The notes: generated by a model from the letters alone, not told the origin. Positions 20,798 to 33,921 are shown, counted from the stretch's first letter. The stretch is DNA of 64,000 nt from Homarus americanus (GCF_018991925.1 NW_024726235.1:8102726-8166725); one strand, 5' to 3'. Translations and numbers: made by a program.

Positions 20798-21833
20798 TCT
20801 GCTTCCTTATGCTCATCAATGATGCCCTAAGAGAAACCCCCTGCTCGCTGGAAATATGTCGACGACTCCACCATTGGGATCAGCGTCAACAATTCTGCTC
20901 CCAACTATACCGCCCTCCAGGATTTATTGAACAGTCTCCAAAACTGGGCCACCAACAACCATGTCACCATCAACCATACCAAGACCATGGTTATGCACAT
21001 CAACCTCTCCTCCGACATTGTCCCACCTCCTTCCATTACCCTAGGTCCGAACACACTCCAGGTTGATTCCACGAAGCTCCTCGGCGTCACCATAGACAAC
21101 AAACTAAATTGGAAACCACACGTCAGTGAAGTTGTCAAAGCCTCCAGTTTCCGTCTCCACCTGCTCCGCCGACTCAAGTCCCTCGGAGTTCCTGCACACG
21201 AGCTCCTCAGTGTATACACAACATTCATACTTCCCAAGCTCACCTATGCCTCCCCCACCTGGTCTTCCTCCCTAAATGCCACACAACGTAAACACCTAGA
21301 AAAAGTGCAAAAGAGGGCATGCAAGATTATTCTCTCCCCTTCCTACTCCACATATCAAGAAGCGCTCAACACACTGACCCTTTCGACTCTCACTGACCAT
21401 CACCACGGCCTCATCTGCAAATTTGGTAAGAAGCTTCTACACCATCCCCGACACCGGCCCCTACTACCACCTGAGATCCCCTGTCCGAGAATTGCTGTTC
21501 GACACCACAACCGCATCCAGCCCATACGTGCACGAACTGATCGCTATAAGAACAGCCCAGTCCCAACCATTGTAAAATTATCAATAACATGTAATAAATC
21601 AGTGTATTCACTCCCGGTAAACACTGCTCCTTACACTGTCACTATGTTGAAATGAACTGTAGTTTGAGCTGATCCCCATCTAAGTTATTATATGTCTTAT
21701 TTGTGTCACTTATGTTACTTGTATATTATTTGTAATTCGTAACCCATTCCCCAAATATGTAACTGTAAATTTTCAGCCTTCTGGCTGCCAAGCTCTTTCA
21801 ATAAACCGTTAATTATTATTATTATTATTATTT
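20798..21833 (+). mobile_element. 5'-truncated CR1/L2-like LINE (copy 1), RT C-terminus and 3' UTR
   Basis: Encodes the end of a non-LTR reverse transcriptase: KYVDDSTIG (catalytic motif, about 20851-20877), WATNNHVTINHTKT, the LGVTIDNKLNW motif, then LTYASPTWSSSLNATQRKHL. The long frame from 20927 ends at 21655. One extra C near 20838 breaks the frame relative to the copy at 52.8 kb. The 3' UTR carries the hairpin CAGCCTTCTGGCTG (21774-21787) and CAATAAACCGTTAATTATT with a short (ATT)n tail. It starts abruptly at a (CA)n run, typical of 5' truncation. The clade is inferred from RT motifs and the tail. Confidence 0.85.
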
Positions 21834-22700
21834 ACACACTTTCAAATTTCAATATGTCTGACCACTAACCTAATTGAGATACACATGTGTGGTGGTTTAT
21901 GGTTTAAGAGATAATAATTAACTCAACAAACACTTCTTGTGAGTGAGTTAAGGGTTTGCATAGTGATTACTTACAGATAACCAGGTCTATTGGCTCTCTG
22001 TTTTATGTTAACAATGAGTAGCTTCAGAACTCTCTCTCTCTCTCTCTGGGCATAAACAAGTAAGAATGTTTTTATATTTGACTGGCTGCTTTTTTCCCCC
22101 CAATGAGAGAGACGTCCAAGAAGTCATACAGGCAGGTGTCTCCCCCAAGCAGTGGACGTCAACAACAGGATATTTGTGTCGAGGGGATGAAGTGATGTGG
22201 TAAACAGATCATCCACCGTAATCCACATGACAGAGGAGTGTTAAAGAGGTCACCTACACCCACAGCTTCCCTCCCCTTCCATATTTATACCTGGTGCATC
22301 ACTCTATGGGTTCAAACTTAAAAAAAAAATATATAAATAAAATGGTCTTATGATGGTCCTAATGGTTTGCTGGTCTATTAGAGGCTGTGATGGTTAAGTA
22401 TACACTGTGTAAATGAGTCTGTGATATACATGGAAGCAGCAGCGTGGCACTCGACCTCCTTTCAGCAGCGGGGGGTGAGAGGGGGAGGGGGCTGGGAGTG
22501 TCTTGGGAGCAAACTAGTGACCCTTAAAACAGGGGAAGGTGTATCCACTCGGCCTCTACACGTCAGGAATTCCCCCCCCCCTCCCCCCGCCTGATAAGAT
22601 GGCGTGACGTCATCTTATCAAAGGAAGTTGTCAATAGCTTCCATGGAGACTCAGTGTAGTCAATAAGATGAGTTACGTTCAGTAAAGTTACAGGTTAAAA
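21834..22700. other. Unique stretch with a GATA/CRE palindrome
   Basis: No gene seen. A (TC) run lies at 22028-22046 and a C-rich run at 22572-22588. See the separate entry at 22592-22620. Confidence 0.45.
22592..22620. promoter_or_regulatory. Palindrome combining GATA sites and a CRE octamer
   Basis: TGATAAGAT (22592-22600) and ATCTTATCA (22612-22620) are exact inverted copies and each contains a GATA-factor core. TGACGTCA, the full CREB/ATF consensus, sits at 22605-22612 between them. Whether it is functional is unknown. Confidence 0.35.
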
Positions 22701-22704
22701 CTTT

Positions 22705-23750
22705 ACCTTAACGTTATACAAATACGTCATAAAGGGATTAAGAAACTACAAATACGTCATAAAGGGATAAATAAAATACAAATACGTCATAAAGGGATAA
22801 ATAAAAACAAATACGTCATAAAGGGATTAAGAAACTACAAATACGTCATAAAGGGATAAATAAAAACAAATACGTCATAAAGGGATTAAGAAACTACAAA
22901 TACGTCATAAAGGGATTAAGAAACTACAAATACGTCATAAAGGGATAAATAAAAACAAATACGTCATAAAGGGATAAAATAAAAATACGTCATAAAGGGA
23001 AAAAATACAAATACGTCAAAGGGATTAAAAACTACAAATACGTCATAAAGGGATAAATAAAATACAAAATACGTCATAAAGGGATAAAATAAAAATACGT
23101 CATAAAGGGAAAAAATACAAATACGTTATAGAGGGATAAAATAAATACAAATACGTCATAAAGAAATAAAAATACAAATACGTCATAAGGGATAAAATAC
23201 AAATACGTCATAAAAGGATAAAAATACAAATACGTCATAAAGGGATAAAACTACAAATACGTCATAAAGGATAAAACTACAAATACGACATAAAGGATAA
23301 AAAATACAAATACGTCATAAAGGATAAAAAATACAAATACGTCATAAAGGGATAAAAATACAAATATGTCATAAAGGGATAAAATAAAAATACGTCATAA
23401 AGGATAAAAAATACAAATACGTCATAGAGGGATAAAATAAATACAAATACGTCATAAAAAAATAAAAAATACAAATACGTCATAAAGGGATTAAGAAACT
23501 ACACATACGTCATAAAGGGATAAAAACTACAAATACGTCATAAAAGTATTAAAAAAATACAAAATACGTCATAAAGGGATAAAATACAAATACGTCATAA
23601 AGGGATAAATAAAATACAAATACGTCATAAAGGGATAAAAAATACAAATACGTCATAAAGGGATAAATAAAATACAAAATACGTCATAAAGGGATAAAAT
23701 ACAAATACGTCATAAAGGGATAAAAAAATACAAATATGTCAAAGAAATAA
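22705..23750. repeat. About 29-bp minisatellite containing TACGTCAT
   Basis: Roughly 36 units of AAATACGTCATAAAGGGATA plus a short A-rich spacer (AAATACAA, AGAAACTAC). Unit length varies from about 25 to 32 bp. TACGTCA is largely preserved while spacers drift. Confidence 0.95.
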
Positions 23751-23849
23751 AAAAAAACGAAAAAATAACGAGACCAAAATTACCAAAGTGTTAATTAACC
23801 TTAGTCAGGCACCTTCCTCCTGTATATACTGATGACTGAGCAGTTAGTG

Positions 23850-24227
23850 ACCACACCCAAGGCCACACCTAGGACCACACTCTAGGACCACACACAGAGC
23901 CACACCTAAGACCACACACAGAGCCACACCTAGGACCACACCCAAGGCCACACCTAGGACCACACACAGAGTCACACCTAGGACCCACACACAGAGTCAC
24001 ACCTGGGACCACACAGAGCCACACCTGGGACCACACACAGGGCCACACCTGGGACCCACACACAGAGCCACACACCTAAGACCACACACAGAGCCACACC
24101 TAAGACCACACACAGAGCCACACAGAGCCACACCTAAGACCACACACAGAGCCACACCTAAGACCACACACAGAGCCACACTCTAGGACCACACACAGAG
24201 CCACACTCCCAAGACATCCTTGACCAC
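23850..24227. repeat. 24-bp satellite, left block
   Basis: Units of ACCACACACAGAGCCACACC with CTAAG or CTAGG junctions. This is the same repeat as the main block at 25113-33170. The block was split by the element at 24228-25112. Confidence 0.95.
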
Positions 24228-25112
24228 CGAAGGGTCAAGACGTACCTGGCGCTCCTCTCGGAGCAGCCAGGTCAACTGTTAAGTTGGCCCATACCAACCC
24301 CCTCCCCTGAACCCTCCTCCCCACCGGAATATCAACAAGTTCTCGCCAGAAGTTACAATTTCATTTAGGAAAGGAACGGAACCAGTGTTAAACAGAGGTG
24401 AACAGTGGCGAACAGTGCTTAAGTCAGTGAGAACAACTCAACAGTAACAGTCGTACCCAAGTTAACCTTCACACAGTGAGGTCCCAGGTGCCCAGTGATA
24501 ACGGCCCACGAGACCCAACAACAACCACCGATGTGTTAATCCGTCTACGATAGGAAGGCCTGGGACCAAACCTCACTCATATAACACCATCTGTGAGGGA
24601 ATTACTACACCACATGTCCCTCATAACACCATATGTGAGGGAATTACTACACCACGTCAAGTCCCTCATCAAACCATCTGTGAGGGAATTACTACACCAC
24701 GTGAGGTCCCTCATAACACCATCTGTGAGGTAATTACTACACCACGTGAGGTCCCTCATAACACCATCTGTGAGGGAATTACTACACCACGTGAGGCCCC
24801 TCATAACACCATCTGCGAGGGAATTACTACACCACGCCAGGTCCCTCATAACACCATCTGAGGGAACTACTACACCTCGTGAGTTCCTCCTAACACCATC
24901 TGGGAGGGAGTTACTACACTACGAGTTTGCTGTTCAACACCTACATTAATCTGTATATTCACTGTATGTTCCTTTACCTTTCTCTAATGAAGGCTTTTGT
25001 TAAACCACTAATGTATGTAATAAGTCATTTATATATTTTAAACCTTGAAGACTGCAAGAACTTTCAATAAACCGTCAATTATTATTATTATTTATTATTA
25101 TTATTATTATTA
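24228..25112 (+). mobile_element. Non-autonomous retroelement, copy A
   Basis: This unit of about 885 bp is inserted inside the 24-bp satellite. It begins CGAAGGGTCAAGACGTAC, contains two successive hairpins (24244-24272 and 24270-24289), about 290 bp of unique sequence, eight 45-bp tandem repeats (about 24580-24930), a 3' region ending CAATAAACCGTCAATTATT, and an (ATT)n tail. GACCAC occurs on both sides and may be the target duplication, though the satellite itself contains this word. It starts at the same base as copy B at 51181, so both look full length. No protein is recognised. The 3' end resembles that of the CR1/L2-like LINE (hairpin decayed here), suggesting mobilisation by its reverse transcriptase. 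Confidence 0.75.
24580..24930. repeat. Eight 45-bp internal repeats of copy A
   Basis: The unit contains ATAACACCATCTGTGAGGGA and TACTACACCACGTGAGG. Each unit junction reads CCCTCA, 12 nt, TGAGGG, a 6-bp inverted repeat. The last two units are the most diverged in both copies. Confidence 0.92.
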
Positions 25113-28100
25113 GACCACACACAGAGCCACACACTAGACCACACACAGAGCCACACCTAAGACCACACACAGCCACACCTAAGACCACACACAGAGCCAC
25201 CAAAGACCACACACAGAGCCACACCTAGGACCACACACAGAGCCACACCTAGACCACACAGAGCCACACCCTAAGACCACACACAGAGGCCAACACCTAA
25301 GACCAACACAGAGCCACACTCTAGACCACACACAGAGCCACACCTAAGACCACACACACAGAGCCACACCGCAGACCACACACAGAGCCACACCTAAGAC
25401 CACACACAGAGCCACACCTAGGACCACACACAGAGTCACACCTAAGACCACAGAGCCACACCTAGGGACCACACACAGAGCCACTCACACCACACACAGA
25501 GCCACACCTAAGACCACACTTCTAGGACCACACAGACACACCTAGGACCACACTTCTAGGACCACACAGAGCCACACCTAAGACCACACACAGAGCCACA
25601 CCTAAGACCACACACAGAGCCACACCTAGACCACACACAGAGCCACACCCTAAGACCACACACAGAGCCACACCTAAGACCACACAGAGCCACACCTAAG
25701 ACCACACACAGAGCCACACCTAGGACCACACAGAGCCACACCCAAGACCACACAGAGCCACACCTAAGACCACACAGAGCCACACCTAGACCACACAGCC
25801 ACACCTAGGACCACACAGAGCCACACCTAAGACCACACACAGAGCCACACCTAGGGACCACACACAGAGCCACACCTAAGACCACACACACAGAGCTACA
25901 CCTAAGACCACACACAGAGCTGCACCCCAAGACCACACACAGAGCTACACCTAGGACCACACACAGAGCCACACCTAAGACCACACACAGAGCCACACAC
26001 CTAAGACCACACACACACAGAGCTGCCACCTAGGACCACACACAGAGCCACTCTAGGACCACACACAGAGTCACACCCCAAGACCACACACAGAGCCACA
26101 CCTAGAACCACACACACAGAGCCACACCAAGACCACACACAGAGCCACACCTAGGTCCACACAGAGCCACCTAGGACCACACAGAGCCACACCCACACCA
26201 CACACACACAGCCACACCTAGACCACACACAGAGCCACACCTAGGACCACACACAGAGCCACACCCCAAGACCACACACAGAGCCACACCTAGGACCACA
26301 CACACACAGCCACACCTAGACCACACACAGAGCCACACCCCACACCACACAGAGCCACACCTAAGACCACACACAGAGCCACACCTAGGGACCACACACA
26401 GAGCCACACCCAAGACCACACACAGAGCCACACCTAGGACCACACAGAGCCACACACCCCAAGACCACACACAGAGCCACACCTAGACCACACACAGAGC
26501 CACACCTAGACCACACAGAGCCACACCTAAGACCACACACAGAGCCACACCTAAGACCACACACAGAGCCACACCTAAGACCACACACAGAGCCACACCT
26601 AGACCACACACAGAGCCACACCTCCCAAGACCACACACAGAGCCACACCTAAGACTACACAGAGCCACACCCCAAGACCACACACAGAGTCACACTTAGG
26701 ACCACACACAGAGCCACACCTAGGACCACACACACAGTCACACCTAAGACCACACACAGAGCTGCTGCCTAGGACCACACAGAGCCACCTAAGACCACAC
26801 ACAGAGCCACACCTAGACCACACACAGAGCCACACCTAGGACCACACAGAGCCACACCAAGACCACACACACAGAGCCACACCTAGGACCACACACAGAG
26901 CCACACCTAGGACCACACACAGAGCCACACCTGGCACCACACACACAGAGCCACACCTAGACCACACACAGCCACACCTAAGACCACACACAGAGCCACC
27001 CCTAAGACCACACACAAAGCCACACCTAGGGACCACACACAGAGCCACACCCAGACCACACACAGAGCCACACCTAAGACCACACACAGAGCCACACCTA
27101 AGACCACACACAGAGCCACACCTAAGACCAGCACACAGAGCCACACCTAAGACCACACAGAGCCACACCTTAGACCACACACAGAGCCACACCTAGGACC
27201 ACACACACAGAGCCACACCTAAGACCACACACAGAGCCACACCTAAGACCACACACAGAGCGCCACACCTAAGACCACACAGAGCCACAATTTAGGACCA
27301 CACAGAGCCACACCCCAAGACCACACACAGACACACCTAAGACCACACACAGAGAGCCACATACCTAGGGACCACACACACAGGGCCACACCTAAGACCA
27401 CACACAGAGCCACACCTAGGACCACACAGAGCCAAACCTAAGACCACACACACAGAGCCACACCCACGACCACACACACAGAGCCACACCCAAGACCACA
27501 CAGAGCCACACCTAGGGACCACACACAGAGCCACACCTAGGGACCACACACAGCTTGCCACCTAGGGACCACACACAGAGCCAGCACCAGGACCACACAC
27601 AGAGCCACACACCTAGGACCACACATGCCACACCTAGGGACCACACCTAAGACCACACACAGAGCCACACCTAGGACCACACACAGAGCCACACCTAGAC
27701 CACACAGAGCCACACCAAGACCACACAGAGCCACACCTAGACCACACACAGAGCCACACCCAGGGACCACACAGAGCCACACCTAAGACCACACACAGAC
27801 ACCTAGGACCACACACAGAGCCACACCTAAGACCACACAGTGCCACACCTAGGGACCACACAGAGCCACACCTAGGACCACACAGAGCCACACCTAAGAC
27901 CACACACAGAGCCACACCTAGGACCACACACAGAGCCACACCTAGGGACCACACACAGAGCCACACCTAGGACCACACACAGAGCCACACTCTAGGACCA
28001 CACACAGAGCCACACCTAGGACCACACACAGAGCCACACCTAAGACCACACACAGAGCTGCCACCTAGGGACTACATTGACAGCCACACCTAGGATCAAA

Positions 28101-31100
28101 CAGAGCTACACCTAGGACTACACACAGAGCCACACCTAGGACCACACAGAGCCACACCTAGACCACACACACAGAGCCACACCTAGGGACCACACACAGA
28201 GCCACACCTAGGACCACACATGAGCCACACCTAAGACCACACACAGAGTCACACCAGACCACACACAGAGCCACACCTAGGACCACACACAGAGCCACAC
28301 CCAGACCACACAGAGCCACACCTAAGACCACACACAGAGCCACACTTAGGACCACACACAGAGCCACACCCAAGACCACACACAGAGCCACACCTAAGAC
28401 CACACACAGAGCCACACCCCAGACCACACACAGAGCCACACCTAGGGACCACACAGAGCCACACCTAGGGACCACACACAGAGCCACACCTAGGACCACA
28501 CATGAGCTTTCACACCTAGGACCACACACAGAGCCACACCTAGGACCACACACACAGAGCCACACCTAAGACCACACACAGAGCCACACACTCTAAGACC
28601 ACACACAGAGCCACACCTAAGACCCACACACAGAGNNNNNNNNNNNNNNNNNNNNNNNNNNNNNNNNNNNNNNNNNNNNNNNNNNNNNNNNNNNNNNNNN
28701 NNNNNNNNNNNNNNNNNNNNNNNNNNNNNNNNNNNCCACACCTAAGACCACACACAGAGCCACACCTAAGACCACACACAGAGCCACACCTAAGACCACA
28801 CACACAGAGTCACACCCCTAGACCACACACAGAGCCACACACCTAAGAACACACAGAGTCACACTTAGGACCACACACAGAGAGCCACACCTAAGACCAC
28901 ACACAGAGTTTTTCACACCTAGGACCACACACAGAGCCAACACCTAGGGACCACACACAGAGCCACACCTACAAGACCACACACAGAGCCACCTAGGACC
29001 ACACACAGAGCCACACCCAGGGACCACACACAGAGCCACACCTAGGGGACCACACACAGACACACTCTAGACCACACACAGAGCCACACCTAGGACCACA
29101 CACAGAGCCACACCCAGCACCACACACAGAGCCACACCTAGGACCACACACACAGCCACACCTAGGGACCAAACAGAGCCAGCACCTAGGACCACACACA
29201 GAGCCACACCCAGGGACCACAGAGCCACACCTAGGACACACACAGAGCCACACCTAGACCACACAGAGCCACACCTAGACCACACACACAGAGCCACACC
29301 CCAAGACCACACACAGAGCCACACACCTAGGACCACACACAGAGCCACACCTAGGCTCACACACAGAGCCACCTAGGGACCACACACACAGCCACACCTA
29401 GACCACACAGAGCCACACCTTAAGACCCTCATGACACAGCCACATACCTAGACCACACACAGAGCCACACTTAGACTACACACAGAGCCACACCTAGGAC
29501 TACACACAGAGCCACCTAGACCACACAAAGCCACACCTAAGACCACACACAGAGCCACACCTAAGACCACACACAGAGCCACACCTAAGACCACACACAG
29601 AGCCACACCTAGGACCACACAGAGCCACACCTAGGGACCACACACAGAGCCACACCTAGACCACACAGACAATTTAGACCACACACAGAGCCACACCTAG
29701 GGACTACAGAGCCACACCTAAGACCACACACACAGAGCCACACCTAGGACCACACACAGAGCCACACCTAAGACCACACACAGAGCCACACCTAAGACCA
29801 CACACAGAGCCACACCTAAGACCACACACAGAGCCACACCCCAAGACCACACACAGAGCCACACCTAAGACCACACACAGAGTCACACCCTAGACCACAC
29901 AGAGCCACACCTAAGACTACACAGAGTCACACCTAGGACCACACAGAGCCACACCTAAGACCACACACAGAGCCACACCTAGGACCACACATGAGCCACA
30001 CCTAGGGACCACACACAGAGCCACACCTAAGACCACACACAGAGCCACACCTAAGACCACACACACAGCCACACCTAGGGACCACACACAGAGCCACACC
30101 TAGGGACCACACAGAGCCACAAATTTTAGGACCACACACAGAGCCATACCTAGGGACCACACACAGAGCCACACCTAGACCACACACAGAGCCACATCTA
30201 GGACCACACACAGAGCTACACTCTAGGACCACACACACACAGAGCCACACCTAAGACCACACACAGAGCCACAATTTAGACCACACACAGAGCCACAATT
30301 TAAGACTACACACAGAGCCACACTCTAGGACCCCACAGAGCCACACCTCCCTAGGGACCACACACAGAGCCACACCTAGGGACCACACAGAGCCACACCT
30401 AAGACCACACAGAGCCACAACTAGACCACACACAGAGCCACACCTAGGGACTACACACAGAGCCACACCTAGGGACCACACACCTAGGGACCACACACAC
30501 AGAGCCACACCTAGGACCACACACAGAGCCACACCTAAGACCACACACAGAGCCACACCTAAGACCACACACAGCCACACACCTAGGACCACACACAGAG
30601 CTGCTACCTAGGACCACACACAGAGCCACACCTAGACCATTGACAGAGCCACACCTAGACCACACAGAGCCACACCTAGGGACCACACACAGAGCCACAC
30701 CTAGACCACACAGAGCCACACCTAAGACCACACACACATAGACACCCTTAGGGACCACACACACAGAGCCACACCTAGGACCACACACAGCCACACCCAG
30801 GGACCACACACAGAGCCACAACCAGGACCACACAGAGCTACACCCCAGACCACACAGACACACCTAGGACCACACACACACACCTAAGACCACACACAGA
30901 GCCACACCTAAGACCACACACAGAGCCACACCTAGACCACACACAGAGCCACACCTAGCACCACACACAGAGCTACACCTAACCACACAGAGCCACACAC
31001 CTAGGACCACACACAGAGTCACACCTAGGGACCACACACACAGAGCCACACCTAAGACCACACACAGAGCCACACCTAGGACCACACACAGAGCCACACC

Positions 31101-33162
31101 TAGGACCACACACAGAGCCACACCTAGGACCACACACAGAGCCACACCAAGACCACACACAGAGCCACACCCCAAGACCACACACAGAGTCACACGAGAC
31201 ACCACACACACAGAGCCACACACCCCAGACCACACACACAGAGCCACACCTAGGACCACACACAGAGCCACACCTAGGACCACACACAGAGCCACACCTA
31301 AGACCACACAGAGTCACACCTAGGACCACACACAGAGTCACACCCAGGACCACACACAGAGCCACACCTAAGACCACACACAGAGTCACACCTAGACCAC
31401 ACACAGAGCCACACCTAGGACCACACAGAGCCACACACCTAGGACTACACACAGAGCCACACACCTAGACCACACAGAGCCACACTCTAGGACCACATTG
31501 ACAGAGCCACACCTAGGACTACACACAGAGCCACACCTAGGGACCACACAGAGCCACACCTAAGACCACACACAGAGCCACACCTAGGACCACACAGAGC
31601 CACACCTAGACCACACACAGCCACACCTAGACCACACACAGAGCTGCCAACTAGGACCACACACAGAGCCACCTAAGACCACACACAGAGCCACACCTAG
31701 GACCACACACAGCCACCTAAGACCACACACAGAGCCACACCCCAAGACCACACACAGAGCCACACCCAGGACCACACAGAGCCACACCCAGGACCACACA
31801 GAGCCACACCCAAGACCACACAGAGCCACACCCCAGGGACCACACAGAGTCATGCCACCTAGGACCACACACAGAGCACACCCACCACACACAGAGCCAC
31901 ACCTAGACCACACACAGAGCCACACCTAGGACCACACACAGAGCCACACCTAGGGACCACACACACAGAGCCACACCTAAGACCACACACACAGAGCCAC
32001 ACCTAAGACCACACAGAGTCACACCTAGGGACCACACACAGAGCCACACCTAAGACCACACACAGAGCCACACCCAGGACCACACACAGAGCCACCTAGA
32101 CCACACACAGCCACACCTAAGACCACACAGAGTCACACTTAGGGACCACACACAGAGTCACAATTTAGGACCACACACAGAGCCACACCTAAGACCACAC
32201 ACAGAGTCACACCTAGGACCACACACAGAGAGCCACACCTAGGGACCACACACAGAGCCACACCTAGGGACCACACACAGAGCGCCACACCTAGGACCAC
32301 ACACAGAGCCACACTCTAAGACCACACACAGAGTCACACCTAGGACCACACACAGAGCCACACCCAAGACCACACACAGAGCCACACTTAGGACCACACA
32401 CAGACACACGACCACACACAGAGCCACACCTAAGACCACACACAGAGCCACACCTAAGACCACACACAGAGCCACACCTAGGACCACACACAGAGCCACA
32501 CCTAGGGACCACACACAGAGCCACACCCAGGGACTCACACACAGAGCCACACCCAAGACCACACACAGAGCCACACCAAGACCACACACAGAGCCACATA
32601 GGACCACACCTAAGACCACACACAGAGCTAACGACCACACACAGAGCCACACCCACCACACACAGAGCCACCAGGGACCACACACACAGAGTCACACCTA
32701 GGACCACAGAGTCACACCTAAGACTACGACACAGCCACACCTAGGACCACACACAGAGCTACACTCTAGGACCAGCACACAGAGCCACACCTAGGACCAC
32801 ACACAGAGCCACACCTAAGACCACACACAGAGCCACACCTAAGACCACACACAGAGCCACACTCTAGGACCACACACAGAGCCACAGCTAGGACCACACA
32901 CAGAGCTACACCTAAGACCACACACAGAGCCACACCTAGGACCACACACAGAGCCACACCTAGGACCACACACAGAGCCACACCTAAGACCACACACAGA
33001 GCCACACCTAAGACCACACACAGAGCCACACCTAGGACCACACACAGAGCCACACCTAAGACCACACACAGAGCCACACCTAAGACCACACACAGAGCCA
33101 CACCTAAGACCACACACAGAGTCACACCTAGGACCACACACAGAGCCACACCTAGGACCAGA
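25113..33162. repeat. 24-bp satellite, main block (about 8 kb)
   Basis: Roughly 330 units of a 24-bp sequence whose core is ACCACACACAGAGCCACACC. Units end in CTAA or CTAG, and some are shortened by 2-5 bp or carry inserts such as ATTT or TTT. All the long open frames on the minus strand (SVCGLRCG and LCVVLGVA peptides) are this satellite translated. It ends in the last unit disrupted by the hAT MITE at 33171. Confidence 0.96.
28636..28735. other. Assembly gap (100 N)
   Basis: Exactly 100 N inside the satellite, with satellite on both sides. The true array length is therefore unknown. Confidence 0.99.
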
Positions 33163-33170
33163 CTCTAGGC

Positions 33171-33533
33171 CAGTGGACCCCAACCTGTAGCACACGGGGG
33201 GTTTATTAGAAAAGTATCCATTATTTGGGATTCTCTTTGAGTAGAAACAATGAAAATATGTAATAACTTGATACAACTGTCGTGTGTGTGTTTACCCGAG
33301 AGACAGTGGTTCTCTGTGGTAAATACGCCTTCTAACTGGGGTAAATACACACGTCCTGTCCAAGAGTTAATGTATAAAGTATGTAACTGGTAACAGACGT
33401 GTAAAACTGTAAATAACTATACAGTATATACGAGATTTTTGTCCCGTGAATGTACATCCAAAGTTCTGGCGCCCTCCACTATGTTTACAAAGACCAATGT
33501 GACCCAGAGCCTACAAAAGGTTAGGGACCACTG
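33171..33533. mobile_element. hAT-type MITE, 363 bp, with 8-bp target duplication
   Basis: The left end CAGTGGACCCCAACCTGTAG and the right end, read inward CAGTGGTCCCTAACCTTTTG, are typical hAT termini. The 8-bp CTCTAGGC occurs directly on both sides (33163-33170 and 33534-33541). No coding capacity. It landed in the terminal satellite unit, and degenerate satellite-like words (CCAAACACAGACCCAGACC) continue just beyond it. Confidence 0.88.
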
Positions 33534-33541
33534 CTCTAGGC

Positions 33542-33920
33542 CAAACACAGACCCAGACCTAAGATCTCACTTCCCCACTCTTGCAGTTACAATGGCAGCA
33601 ATTATTTCCCTTCATTTTTTTTTTTTTTATTTAAAGTAGAGTTTTATTAACTATAACCTACCACCCTGACAACACTTATATTATTATTATTTATCCAGTC
33701 GCCAAAAAATAATACCTTCTTTAAATCCAGCCACTTTTTTAACCCGATACCTCGAGTGACGTCATAGTCCTTCCGGTAGCCATGAATACTTAATATCGGG
33801 AGGGAGACATTTTTCACTTGTATATCAAAATAATGGACTTGTGAGATTCATGTTTGTTATTCATTTATTTATTTGGCTGTAAGGTATAAAATTATCACGA
33901 ACCTACCGTCTGTACTAACG
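33542..33920. other. Unique stretch
   Basis: T-rich and A/T-rich with no gene seen. A perfect TGACGTCA octamer lies at 33757-33764. Confidence 0.4.
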
Positions 33921-33921
33921 T

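Noticed and set aside
22705..23750. CRISPR-like array
   Set aside because: Short repeats with A-rich spacers, but the spacers are themselves similar and drift by length. It is a eukaryotic minisatellite with no cas genes.
25556..33276. Many minus-strand open frames of 60-160 codons rich in Cys, Gly, Val and Leu
   Set aside because: They are the 24-bp satellite read in different frames. Its period is divisible by three, so stops are avoided. No start context, splice sites or non-repeat sequence.
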